Below, piece after piece: positions 1 to 5,717 of a DNA stretch of 6,164 nucleotides. A program made the translations under genes and the position numbers. Numbering within the stretch: position 1 is the stretch's first letter; each line of letters starts with the position of its first letter. Location of the stretch: NCBI GenBank assembly GCA_016931555.1, contig JAFGEM010000030.1, forward strand, positions 1-6,164. The letters are read 5' to 3'. The stretch comes from Candidatus Iainarchaeum sp. (lineage in GTDB: Archaea; Iainarchaeota; Iainarchaeia; Iainarchaeales; GCA-2688035). The notes below the pieces were generated by a model. The model saw only the letters and a list, made by a program, of their open reading frames with translations. It had not been told where the DNA came from and searched no databases.

Positions 1-28
1 AATTCAAATAACCCTTGTATGCCGCCAT
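1..28 (-). CDS. possible 5' end of a divergent gene (partial, unrecognised)
   Basis: An ATG on the minus strand at 28-26 opens a frame reading MAAYKGYLN to the window edge. Only nine residues are visible, so no family can be named. It would be divergent from the cytidylate kinase gene across about 86 bp. A GGGAG lies upstream of the ATG but about 11 bases away, which is long for a ribosome binding site, and the A/T-rich stretch at 50-70 could hold its TATA box. The call rests only on an open frame, a start codon and gene spacing, so it is weak. Confidence 0.25.
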
Positions 29-71
29 AAAAAACAAAACTCCCGTGTAAACAATAATTTAATTAAACCCC

Positions 72-80
72 TTAATATAA
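72..80 (+). promoter_or_regulatory. TATA-like element of the cytidylate kinase gene
   Basis: TTAATATAA is centred near 76. Archaeal transcription usually starts about 25-27 bp downstream of the TATA centre, here near 102. That gives a 5' leader of about 13 bases before the ATG at 115, including the purine-rich AAAGGA at 101-106. It would also exclude an in-frame upstream TTG at 82 as the translation start. This is inferred from spacing only. Confidence 0.4.
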
Positions 81-114
81 TTTGTTATTCAACAGCAAAA
101 AAAGGATTTTCTTA

Positions 115-666
115 ATGATTATAACTGTTTCGGGAAAGCCAGGAAGTGGAAAAAGCTCGCTTGCAAAAGCGCTTGCAGAAAAACTTGGTTTAGAGCATCA
201 TTCTTCAGGCGATTTCATGCGCGAGATTGCAAGGGAAAGGGGAATAAGCCTTTTAGAGCTGAGCAGGCAGGCGGAAAGCGATGAAAAAATAGACCACATT
301 ATAGATGAAAGAACCCGAGAGCTTGGAGAATGGAAAACTGATTTTGTAATGGACTCAAGATTAGCATGGCATTTTATTCCCCAGGCAGTAAAGGTTTTCC
401 TCGATGTTTCAATTGAGGAAGCAGCAAAAAGAATTTACAAAGAATTGAGGGTGGAAGAAAAAGAAAACACCTCACTCCAGGAAACGCGCGAAAACATAAG
501 AAAACGGCAGGAATCCGAAAACAAAAGATACCAAAGCCTCTACAGGATAAACCAGTTTGACAAAAAAAATTTTGACATAATAATTGACACAAGCAAATTA
601 AACCAAAAACAGGTGCTGGAAAAAGCGCTTAAGGAAATAAAAAAATTCTCAGAAAAAAGAAAATAA
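115..666 (+). CDS. cmk: archaeal-type cytidylate kinase
   Basis: Predicted cytosolic kinase that phosphorylates CMP (and probably dCMP) with ATP to the diphosphate, a step in pyrimidine nucleotide recycling. The 183-residue protein has the short form usual for archaeal enzymes. It opens MIITVSGKPGSGKSS, with the P-loop GKPGSGKS at residues 7-14. It continues with SSGD (30-33), a nucleotide-binding DSR (80-82) in DSRLAWHFIP, and a lid-like segment rich in Arg and Glu around 125-139 (ENIRKRQESENKRYQ). A longer version from TTG at 82 would add 11 residues before MIITVSG. I reject it because family members begin at this strand and the TATA-like element at 72-80 would start transcription after that TTG. 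The gene runs tail-to-tail into the histone gene with a 49-bp gap. Substrate choice within the NMP-kinase family is assigned by overall resemblance, so a related nucleoside monophosphate kinase is possible. Confidence 0.85.
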   Translation: MIITVSGKPGSGKSSLAKALAEKLGLEHHSSGDFMREIARERGISLLELSRQAESDEKIDHIIDERTRELGEWKTDFVMDSRLAWHFIPQAVKVFLDVSIEEAAKRIYKELRVEEKENTSLQETRENIRKRQESENKRYQSLYRINQFDKKNFDIIIDTSKLNQKQVLEKALKEIKKFSEKRK

Positions 667-667
667 G

Positions 668-711
668 GAAAAACAGTTTACTCGCCTGTTCCCAAGAAAA
701 ACAAAAAAATG
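668..711 (-). terminator. T-rich termination region after the histone gene
   Basis: Read on the minus strand just past the histone stop, this stretch is T-rich (T runs at 710-702 and 699-696). A small inverted repeat AACAG/CTGTT (690-686 and 676-672) follows, and then another T run. Archaeal RNA polymerase terminates on T-rich non-template DNA, so this is a plausible histone terminator. The stem is only 5 bp. I see no matching T-tract on the plus strand for cmk. Confidence 0.4.
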
Positions 712-715
712 AAAT

Positions 716-922
716 TTACTGGCCTTTTACAGCAAGATTAATGTCTGCAGCAGTAATTGTTTTTCTGCCCGCGTGATTTGAAAACTCTGCAGCCTTTCTG
801 GAAAGCTTTATTCCATACTCCTCCAAGACATCTGCAAGGCTCTGGACAGCATCCTCTGAAACGCGGCCGGCACCAGATTTTCTAATAATACGGTCAACTG
901 CTGCTAAAGGAAGTTCCGACAA
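716..922 (-). CDS. archaeal histone (HMf-like), TTG start
   Basis: A 68-residue single histone fold that dimerises and stacks to wrap DNA into archaeal chromatin. The sequence runs MSELPLAAVDRIIRKSGA and onward without a gap. Family hallmarks are the N-terminal ELPLAAVDRIIR helix, AGxRVS (17-22), the central helix with DVLEEYG (31-37), and HAGRKTI (50-56) followed by AADI. R53 and D60 match the conserved Arg-Asp pair of HMfB. The protein ends shortly after the last helix (NLAVKGQ), with no tail. The start is TTG at 922-920. A strong Shine-Dalgarno GGAGGG at 934-929 sits six bases upstream, and the family N-terminus begins exactly here. The in-frame ATG at 973 would add 17 mostly hydrophobic residues (MVYLPIFIVFYLIGGIF) that no histone has, and would read through the ribosome binding site. 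The gene is divergent from hef and convergent with cmk. Confidence 0.95.
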   Translation of the reverse strand: MSELPLAAVDRIIRKSGAGRVSEDAVQSLADVLEEYGIKLSRKAAEFSNHAGRKTITAADINLAVKGQ

Positions 923-928
923 AAAAAT

Positions 929-934
929 CCCTCC
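929..934 (-). promoter_or_regulatory. Shine-Dalgarno site that fixes the histone TTG start
   Basis: GGAGGG on the minus strand, followed by six bases (ATTTTT) and then TTG. It is complementary to the conserved archaeal 16S 3' end (CACCUCC). Its position selects the TTG at 922 over the upstream ATG at 973. Confidence 0.85.
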
Positions 935-969
935 AATTAAATAAAAAACTATAAAAATAGGGAGATAAA

Positions 970-983
970 CCAAAATAAAAACC
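970..983 (-). promoter_or_regulatory. candidate TATA element of the histone gene
   Basis: The minus strand reads GGTTTTTATTTTGG here, centred near 976, which would place transcription start near 950 and give a leader of about 28 bases containing the Shine-Dalgarno site. The nearby near-palindrome CTATAAAAATAG at 949-960 also looks like a TATA box. It would start transcription inside the ribosome binding site, so it is less suitable. The rest of the 176-bp divergent region (923-1098) is A/T tracts with no gene. Confidence 0.3.
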
Positions 984-1060
984 TATCGTGCTTTTTTAAC
1001 AAAAAAAGGGCAAAAAAAAAGCTTTTTCAACAAAAAACAGCGGAAAACCACAGTAAAAGG

Positions 1061-1069
1061 GTTTAAAAG
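1061..1069 (+). promoter_or_regulatory. TATA-like element of hef
   Basis: GTTTAAAAG, preceded by the purine-rich AAAAGG. Its centre is about 33 bp before the ATG at 1099, so transcription would start only a few bases before that codon, giving a very short leader or none. A similar GTTTAAATA precedes TFB at 4561-4569. Confidence 0.45.
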
Positions 1070-1098
1070 CAGTCTTTGATAAAAAAATTATTAGGGCA

Positions 1099-3393
1099 AT
1101 GGTTAATATGCCAGACTATTTTACACACCCACTAATCAAAGAAAACACTATTGAAAAGCGCGCCTACCAAGAAGACCTTGCAAACAGGGTTTTGAGAGCT
1201 GGAAACTCCCTCATTGTAGCGCCCACTGCACTCGGAAAAACAGTGATTGCCATAATAGTGGCAGCAAACATACTCGAAAAAAACCCGAATTCAAAAGCAC
1301 TGCTGCTCGCACCGACAAAACCCCTTGCAATGCAGCACCTGCAAAGCTTCAGGAATTTCCTAAAAATACCGGAAGAACAAACAATACTATTGACAGGCAG
1401 CACTACTCCGAAAAAACGCGCACAAGAATTTGAAAACTCCCGCGTAATAGCTGCTACACCCCAAACAATAGAAAATGACTTGAAAAACCAGAGGCTAAAC
1501 CTAAAAAACATTGCATTATGTGTTTTTGACGAAGCACACCGCGCAGTAAAAGACTACAGCTATGTTTACATTGCAACAAAATACGTGAAAAAAGCATTGA
1601 ACCCGACAGTCCTTGCGCTGACAGCATCTCCTGGAAGCACAGAAGAAAAAATCCGCGAAGTATGCAGAAACCTGTCAATAAAAAACATTGAAATCAAAAC
1701 ACTCACAGACAAGGACGTAACAAAATACATGCACAAAATCAATATGGAATGGAAACGCGTTGACCTCTCTCCCGAACTAATTGAAATCAAATTATTGTTA
1801 GAACAGGTAATGCGCGATTTGCTTGCAACACTAAAAAAAATGGGCTGCGCAAGAACAACTAATGTAAAATACTTCAGCAAAAAACGCATACTCGAAATGC
1901 AGGCGGAAATTCGGAAGAGGATTGCGCGGCACGGAAAAACACAGCCAAGCCTTTTTGCAGCTGCAACTGCAGCAGCACAATTCCTAAAAATAAGCCATGC
2001 CCACACACTGCTTGAAACACAGGGCTCCTATGCACTCAACGATTATCTGCAGCGCCTCAAAAGCGAGGCTTTCCAAAGCAATGCAACAAGAGCAGCAAAA
2101 CAATTGATTGCAAAAAAACAGGTTAGGGATGCGCTTGACGCCTCCTCAAAATTAAGGGAGCAGAAAATCAACCACCCGAAAATGGAAAAACTGAAAGAAA
2201 TTCTGCTCGAACAGTTTGCAGCAAAGCCTGAGAGCACTGCACTTGTATTCAACCACTACAGAGACTCAATAAAAAACCTCGCAGAATTTTTAAATACTAT
2301 TCCAAGCATAAAAGCAGAGAAATTCATTGGGCAGGCCAACAAAAAAGACGAAAAAGGCATGTCGCAGAAAGAACAGGCGGACAAAATCCAAAAATTGAAA
2401 AACAGGGAAATCAACTGCCTTGTCTGCTCTTCTGTTGCAGAAGAAGGATTGGACATTCCAAGCGTTGATTTGGTTGTTTTTTACGAGCCAGTCCCAAGCG
2501 AAATAAGGACAATCCAAAGGCGGGGGCGAACAGGAAGATGGGCGCCAGGAAAAGCAGTCATTCTAATGGCGCGCGACACAAGAGACGAAGTTTTCTACTG
2601 GAACGCAGTAAAAAAAGAGCAGCAATCACATTCAATGCTCTTTGCAATGCAGAATGAATCACACAAAAAAGAGGAAAACGCGCTTGCAAAGCAGACAACG
2701 CTCTCGGGCTTCACGGAAAAGCCAAAAAACAGCGAACAATTGCTTGTTTATGTTGACAGCAGAGAGCGCGGAAGCAATCTTGCAAAGCTTTTGGAGGAAA
2801 GAGGCTGCCTCGTAAGGGAGAAGCAACTCGAAGTAGGAGACTATGTTTTAAGCGACAGGTGCGTTGTTGAAAGGAAAACAACAAAAGATTTTTTGCAGAG
2901 CATTATTGACGGGCGCTTATTTACACAACTGCCTGCAATGTCCTCAAACTATGAAAGCCCAATGATTTTGATTGAGGGAAACCCAAAAGAATTGTTTACA
3001 CTGCGCAATATACACAAAAACGCGATTATCGGGGCTTTAACTTCAATTGCAGTCTCCTACAGGATACCAATTCTTTTCACTGAAAACGAGAGTGAAACAG
3101 CTGATTTTCTGCATGTCACTGCAAAGCGCGAGCAATTAAACAAATACAAGGACATCCGCCTCAGGGTAGGCAGGAAAAACATGTCTCTTGGGGAAAGGCA
3201 GCGCTTTGTAATCGAATCTCTCCCCAATGTAGGGGCAAGCATGGCGCGCTCTCTTTTGAAAGAATTTGGAAGTGTAAAGGGAATTGCAAATGCAACAAGC
3301 AAAGAACTCCAGAACATAGAAAAAATGGGGCCAAAGAAAGCCAGCCAAATAAAAAAAGTTTTTTGGAGCCAGTTCAAGGAAGAGAAAGATTAG
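1099..3393 (+). CDS. hef: Hef: FANCM/XPF-type fork helicase-nuclease
   Basis: A 764-residue fusion of an SF2 helicase and an XPF-family nuclease. In archaea Hef remodels and cleaves stalled forks and branched DNA; it is the relative of eukaryotic FANCM and XPF. Helicase motifs in order: motif I APTALGKT (41-48), Ia APTKP (71-75), II DEAH (144-147), III TASPGS (175-180), a V-like block VAEEGLD (446-452) and VI QRRGRTGR (473-480). The roughly 215-335 region between the helicase lobes matches the Hef thumb-like insert. A short hydrophilic linker (about 503-546) contains QTTLSGF (532-538). The nuclease domain (about 548-680) has VDSRE (552-556), VGDY (579-582) and the catalytic ERKTTKD (591-597), so it should be active. 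Two helix-hairpin-helix motifs close the protein (about 706-726 and 736-755). Length and order match full-length euryarchaeal Hef. The ATG at 1108 is an alternative start; an AGGG at 1093-1096 is better spaced for it than for 1099. In motif I, Ala44 replaces the more common Gly. Confidence 0.96.
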   Translation: MVNMPDYFTHPLIKENTIEKRAYQEDLANRVLRAGNSLIVAPTALGKTVIAIIVAANILEKNPNSKALLLAPTKPLAMQHLQSFRNFLKIPEEQTILLTGSTTPKKRAQEFENSRVIAATPQTIENDLKNQRLNLKNIALCVFDEAHRAVKDYSYVYIATKYVKKALNPTVLALTASPGSTEEKIREVCRNLSIKNIEIKTLTDKDVTKYMHKINMEWKRVDLSPELIEIKLLLEQVMRDLLATLKKMGCARTTNVKYFSKKRILEMQAEIRKRIARHGKTQPSLFAAATAAAQFLKISHAHTLLETQGSYALNDYLQRLKSEAFQSNATRAAKQLIAKKQVRDALDASSKLREQKINHPKMEKLKEILLEQFAAKPESTALVFNHYRDSIKNLAEFLNTIPSIKAEKFIGQANKKDEKGMSQKEQADKIQKLKNREINCLVCSSVAEEGLDIPSVDLVVFYEPVPSEIRTIQRRGRTGRWAPGKAVILMARDTRDEVFYWNAVKKEQQSHSMLFAMQNESHKKEENALAKQTTLSGFTEKPKNSEQLLVYVDSRERGSNLAKLLEERGCLVREKQLEVGDYVLSDRCVVERKTTKDFLQSIIDGRLFTQLPAMSSNYESPMILIEGNPKELFTLRNIHKNAIIGALTSIAVSYRIPILFTENESETADFLHVTAKREQLNKYKDIRLRVGRKNMSLGERQRFVIESLPNVGASMARSLLKEFGSVKGIANATSKELQNIEKMGPKKASQIKKVFWSQFKEEKD

Positions 3394-3456
3394 AAGCCAA
3401 GCAACAAAAGAGCAGAATCCCGATAAAAGGGAAACGGGAGAAGAAGGGAGAAAGCA

Positions 3457-3972
3457 TTAACGCGGCCTCGCATGTTTCTTGCGCATGCTTCTAATGCGCG
3501 AGGCCCAAAGCCGCCTGTAATCGCGCAGTGCATAAAGTTTTTTTGGTTCAATGCCTGCTTTTCTAAGATTTTTTTCGCCGGGAACAGTAAGTCTCCCAAA
3601 ATGCCCCATTTTATAACCAGAAAAATTGCGTTCGAGCAACACTGCAATTGAATGCCTCTCTTTTGAACCAATACCTAATTTTTCAAATGCGTCCTTTACT
3701 GTAGAAAATGGGTAAAAGGAGATGTCGTTAAAAACCCTTTTTTTTGGGTTATGCATGACACTTGCACTGCCCATGAGAATTGGAGTTCCTCTTTTTTCAA
3801 CCATTTCAGTAAGAGTATGACGCCGCGTTTTGGGGGCATAAAAAAAGAGTTCCCTTTTAGGGTCAAGCTTCTCGGGCTTTGGGGAATAATAAAAGCGGAA
3901 TACAATTGTATCCGCAACACTGATATCCTGCGGCAAAAGCATTTTTACAAGCACGCCGAGCTTCCCAGGCAT
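3457..3972 (-). CDS. unrecognised basic protein with Arg/Lys-rich C-terminus
   Basis: I do not recognise this 171-residue family. The N-terminal half has strand-like hydrophobic runs (ADTIVFRFYYS at 20-30, ELFFYAP at 41-47, TPILMG at 63-68). A helix-like TVKDAFEKLGI (91-101) and a strand SIAVLLER (108-115) follow, then LTVPGEKNLRKAGI (128-141). The last 32 residues hold 12 Arg or Lys, including RSMRKK (161-166), which suggests binding to RNA, DNA or the ribosome. There is no signal peptide, membrane helix or cysteine motif. I chose ATG at 3972: the minus-strand TATA-like ATTAAAAAGC at 4003-3994 lies about 27 bp upstream, right for a leaderless transcript, and no Shine-Dalgarno is visible. A TTG at 3987 would add five residues. 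The frame stays open for the whole length in a gap that needs a gene, and it reads like a real protein. It is convergent with hef (63 bp gap) and divergent from the eS8 gene. Confidence 0.75.
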   Translation of the reverse strand: MPGKLGVLVKMLLPQDISVADTIVFRFYYSPKPEKLDPKRELFFYAPKTRRHTLTEMVEKRGTPILMGSASVMHNPKKRVFNDISFYPFSTVKDAFEKLGIGSKERHSIAVLLERNFSGYKMGHFGRLTVPGEKNLRKAGIEPKKLYALRDYRRLWASRIRSMRKKHARPR

Positions 3973-3993
3973 ATGGGAAAAAGGCAAAGAAAA

Positions 3994-4003
3994 GCTTTTT
4001 AAT
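3994..4003 (-). promoter_or_regulatory. TATA-like element of the basic orphan gene
   Basis: ATTAAAAAGC on the minus strand, centred about 27 bp from the ATG at 3972. That is the spacing expected when transcription starts at the start codon itself, so a leaderless mRNA is likely. The call rests on spacing and composition only. Confidence 0.4.
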
Positions 4004-4073
4004 GATTGCAGGGAACAATTATTTCATCAAAAACGAATTTTTTTTAATTCAGATTTTTGAGACTTTTATTTTT

Positions 4074-4077
4074 GAGG
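4074..4077 (+). promoter_or_regulatory. Shine-Dalgarno site of the eS8 gene
   Basis: GAGG lies seven bases before the ATG at 4085 and supports that start. The divergent region before it (3973-4084) is T-rich and includes GAATT/AATTC arms at 4035-4039 and 4046-4050. I could not single out a TATA box for this gene. Confidence 0.65.
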
Positions 4078-4084
4078 CATTTAA

Positions 4085-4495
4085 ATGACACAATGGCATT
4101 TGGGTTCAAAACGCAAGTCAAGCGGAGGCATTAGAGGCAGTGTAAACAAGAGAGACAAGCGCCTTGCTGAAAGAGGCGGCGATTTTTCTGCCACTGGAAT
4201 ACTGGATTCCGGAGACAAGGAAAGGAGAAAACCCGCAAGAACAAAGGGCGGGCAGACAAAGGTTAAAGCCCAAAAAGTGAAATTTGCCTCTGTTACTAAC
4301 CAAAAAACAAAGAAAACCATTAAGGCAGAGATTATTTCTGTTGCAGAGAACAATGCAAACAGGCAGTTTACAAGGCAGAATATTATTACAAAAAATGCTG
4401 TTATTCGAGTGAAAATTGAGGGCAAGGAAGCGCAGGCAAGAGTAACCTCAAGGCCCGGGCAAACAGGCAGTGTACAGGCAGTATTGCTCGAATAA
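4085..4495 (+). CDS. rps8e: 30S ribosomal protein eS8 (S8e)
   Basis: A 136-residue protein of the small ribosomal subunit, found in archaea and eukaryotes and absent from bacteria. The start is typical: a short aromatic segment MTQWHLG, then the basic KRKSSGG (9-15), equivalent to the RRKPTGG of relatives. Further matches are RTKGGQTKVK (52-61), FASVTNQKTKK (67-77), ENNANRQFTRQNIITKNA (88-105) and the C-terminal RVTSRPGQTGSVQAVLLE (119-136). Length agrees with archaeal members (about 125-135). Lys and Arg abound throughout, as expected for an rRNA-binding protein. The gene stands alone, with its own Shine-Dalgarno and a T-rich region after the stop. It is not in a ribosomal protein operon here, which is common for eS8 in archaea. 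Confidence 0.97.
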   Translation: MTQWHLGSKRKSSGGIRGSVNKRDKRLAERGGDFSATGILDSGDKERRKPARTKGGQTKVKAQKVKFASVTNQKTKKTIKAEIISVAENNANRQFTRQNIITKNAVIRVKIEGKEAQARVTSRPGQTGSVQAVLLE

Positions 4496-4501
4496 AGCGC
4501 A

Positions 4502-4537
4502 AAAAAATGGTTTTTTAGCTGTTTTCTTGTTTTTTTA
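4502..4537 (+). terminator. T-rich terminator after the eS8 gene
   Basis: A run of A (4502-4507), TGG and a run of T (4511-4516) can pair weakly. They are followed by GTTTTCTTG and seven further Ts to 4536. Repeated T-tracts just past a stop codon are the usual archaeal termination signal, and no other gene needs them. Confidence 0.6.
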
Positions 4538-4560
4538 TGAAAAGAACAAAAAAGAGCAAG

Positions 4561-4569
4561 GTTTAAATA
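4561..4569 (+). promoter_or_regulatory. TATA element upstream of TFB
   Basis: GTTTAAATA is a good archaeal TATA box and the clearest in the 225-bp gap before TFB. Transcription would start near 4592, leaving a leader of about 130 bases before the ATG at 4721. A second, weaker A/T element, TTAAAAAAATT at 4668-4678, would give a leader of about 20 bases, so two promoters are possible. Confidence 0.5.
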
Positions 4570-4617
4570 CTACCTGAACAGCAAGTTATTATAGGTGCAT
4601 CCTCGAATTCTGAAATA

Positions 4618-4651
4618 TTAACATAACAAGAAAATTATAGTAATATGTTAA
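4618..4651 (+). repeat. 8-bp inverted repeat in the TFB leader region
   Basis: TTAACATA (4618-4625) and TATGTTAA (4644-4651) are perfect reverse complements separated by 18 bases. It could be an operator with two half-sites about 26 bp apart centre to centre, or a weak RNA hairpin in the long TFB leader. In an A/T-rich gap an 8-bp match may also be chance. No coding frame or known RNA is visible in 4496-4720. Confidence 0.4.
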
Positions 4652-4710
4652 CGTTTTGGTTTGGGAGTTAAAAAAATTCGGTTTTATTGGGAGTATTGAA
4701 AAAACTGTAT

Positions 4711-4716
4711 AGGTGG
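4711..4716 (+). promoter_or_regulatory. Shine-Dalgarno site of TFB
   Basis: AGGTGG ends four bases before the ATG at 4721. The AGGTG part pairs with the CACCU of the archaeal 16S 3' end, which supports the chosen start. Confidence 0.7.
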
Positions 4717-4720
4717 TTTA

Positions 4721-5626
4721 ATGGCTACAAAATGCCCAGAATGTGGAAGTAAAAAACTGAGGACAGATCCTGCGCGCGGAGAACTTATTTGCCAGGATTG
4801 CGGATTAATAATTTCTGAAGACATGATTGATTACGGAAAGGAATGGCGCAGCTTTGATTCAGACCAATTCGAAAAACGCGCCAGAACAGGAAGCCCAATG
4901 AAATACGTGAAATTAAACAAGGGCCTAGTTACAATGATTGACAGGCGCGGAACTGATTTGCGCGGAAACAAGCTTTCAAGCAAAAGCCGCGCCCAAATGT
5001 ACCGCCTAATAAAATGGCACAAAAGAGCAAGCATTAGCAGCAGCATGCAAAGAAACCTTTCAATCGCATTAACAGAACTGCGCAGAGTCGCATCATACCT
5101 CAATATTCCAGAATCACTTATCGAAGCCGCTGCACTGCTTTACAGAAAAACAGTGAAAAAAGGCCTGATACGCGGAAGGCTCATTGAAGCAGTTGTAGCA
5201 GCAGTGCTCTACACTGTATGCAGAACATACCATGTTCCAAGAACACTGAATGAAATGGCAGAAGCAAGCGGGCTAACAAAAAAAGAAATTGGGAGAACAT
5301 ACAGGTTCCTTGTAAGAGAACTTCACTTGGAAGTTCCTTTAACAAACCCAATCCACTATATCCCAAGATTTGCCTCTGAATTGAATCTGAGCGGAGAAGC
5401 ACAGGAAGAGGGCAGAAGAATCCTCGAAAGCGCAATTGAAAAGGGATTGATTTCAGGCAGAGGCCCTACAGGAGTTGCAGCGGCAGCAGTTTACATTGCA
5501 GGCCTGCTCAAAGGCGAACGCAGGACACAGAAAGAAGTTGCAAATGTTGCCGGCGTAACAGAAGTAACAATCCGGAACAGGTACAGGGAACTCAAAAAAA
5601 GGCTTAACATTGACGTGGCAGCATAA
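4721..5626 (+). CDS. tfb: transcription initiation factor IIB (TFB)
   Basis: The archaeal counterpart of eukaryotic TFIIB. It binds the TBP-TATA complex, contacts the BRE upstream of the TATA box and recruits RNA polymerase. The 301 residues match the usual TFB length of about 300. An N-terminal zinc ribbon carries C5-x2-C8 and C24-x2-C27. The B-reader and linker region covers about 41-100 (EWRSFDSDQ, RTGSPM, NKGLVTMID). Two cyclin-like repeats follow: about 110-205, with KKGLIRGR (146-153), VPRTLNEMA (172-180) and KEIGRTYRFL (188-197); and about 206-297, with SGRGPTGVAAAAVYIA (245-260). The C-terminal helix-turn-helix TQKEVANVAGVTEVTIRNRY (269-288) is the BRE-contacting part. The linker reads IDRRGTD where many TFBs have IDWRNKD, a mild variation. 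The gene has its own promoter and a hairpin terminator over its stop codon. Confidence 0.98.
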   Translation: MATKCPECGSKKLRTDPARGELICQDCGLIISEDMIDYGKEWRSFDSDQFEKRARTGSPMKYVKLNKGLVTMIDRRGTDLRGNKLSSKSRAQMYRLIKWHKRASISSSMQRNLSIALTELRRVASYLNIPESLIEAAALLYRKTVKKGLIRGRLIEAVVAAVLYTVCRTYHVPRTLNEMAEASGLTKKEIGRTYRFLVRELHLEVPLTNPIHYIPRFASELNLSGEAQEEGRRILESAIEKGLISGRGPTGVAAAAVYIAGLLKGERRTQKEVANVAGVTEVTIRNRYRELKKRLNIDVAA

Positions 5627-5643
5627 GCTGCTTTTTATTTTTC
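5618..5643 (+). terminator. hairpin and T-tract terminator overlapping the TFB stop codon
   Basis: GCAGC (5618-5622), loop ATAA (5623-5626) and GCTGC (5627-5631) form a perfect 5-bp stem. TTTTTATTTTTC follows at once (5632-5643). The loop holds the TAA stop. This has the layout of a bacterial intrinsic terminator, although archaea generally need only the T-tract. Confidence 0.7.
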
Positions 5644-5698
5644 GCCTTAGCACCCCTGTACAAAAAGCGCCTGATTTTAACTAATTCCTGCAAAAAAA

Positions 5699-5717
5699 CA
5701 GGTTAGCCAGCAGGTTA
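5699..5717 (+). repeat. tandem CAGGTTA repeats before the CxxC protein gene
   Basis: CAGGTTA occurs at 5699-5705 and again at 5711-5717, a 12-bp period close to one helical turn. The second copy runs into the TATA-like element. CCTG at 5687-5690 can also pair with CAGG at 5699-5702. Possible regulator site or chance. The rest of 5644-5746 shows no gene. Confidence 0.35.

Noticed and set aside
82..114. Upstream in-frame TTG start for cytidylate kinase
   Set aside because: It would add 11 residues before the family N-terminus MIITVSG, and the TATA-like element at 72-80 would start transcription downstream of it.
1016..1027. Palindrome AAAAAGCTTTTT upstream of hef as an operator
   Set aside because: It lies within a low-complexity A/T stretch where such palindromes arise easily, and no second copy supports a regulator site.
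1566..2006. 146-residue minus-strand open frame inside hef, and similar frames at 1164-1511 and 3057-3377
   Set aside because: They lie wholly opposite the hef coding region, whose motifs are intact, and their Ser/Phe/Cys-rich translations look like reverse-strand shadows.
3418..3439. Inverted repeat TCCCG/CGGGA between hef and the basic orphan as a terminator
   Set aside because: The stem is 5 bp with a 12-base loop, and no T-tract follows on either strand.
3457..3972. Assignment of the basic orphan to the KEOPS subunit Cgi121
   Set aside because: DAFEKLGI followed by SIAVLLER faintly recalls the Cgi121 core, but the expected RQI motif and the C-terminal pattern are absent, and the Arg-rich tail does not fit.
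3751..4002. 83-residue plus-strand open frame opposite the basic orphan gene
   Set aside because: The minus-strand frame is twice as long, has a protein-like pattern and a TATA element at the right distance. The plus-strand frame has neither a good composition nor a promoter.
4081..4425. 114-residue minus-strand open frame opposite eS8, with hydrophobic segments
   Set aside because: eS8 on the plus strand is unmistakable; the hydrophobic reading is the complement of its Lys/Arg codons.
4496..4720. Small RNA or tRNA gene in the gap before TFB
   Set aside because: I found no C/D-box pair of convincing sequence and spacing, no T-arm consensus and no stable GC-rich fold.
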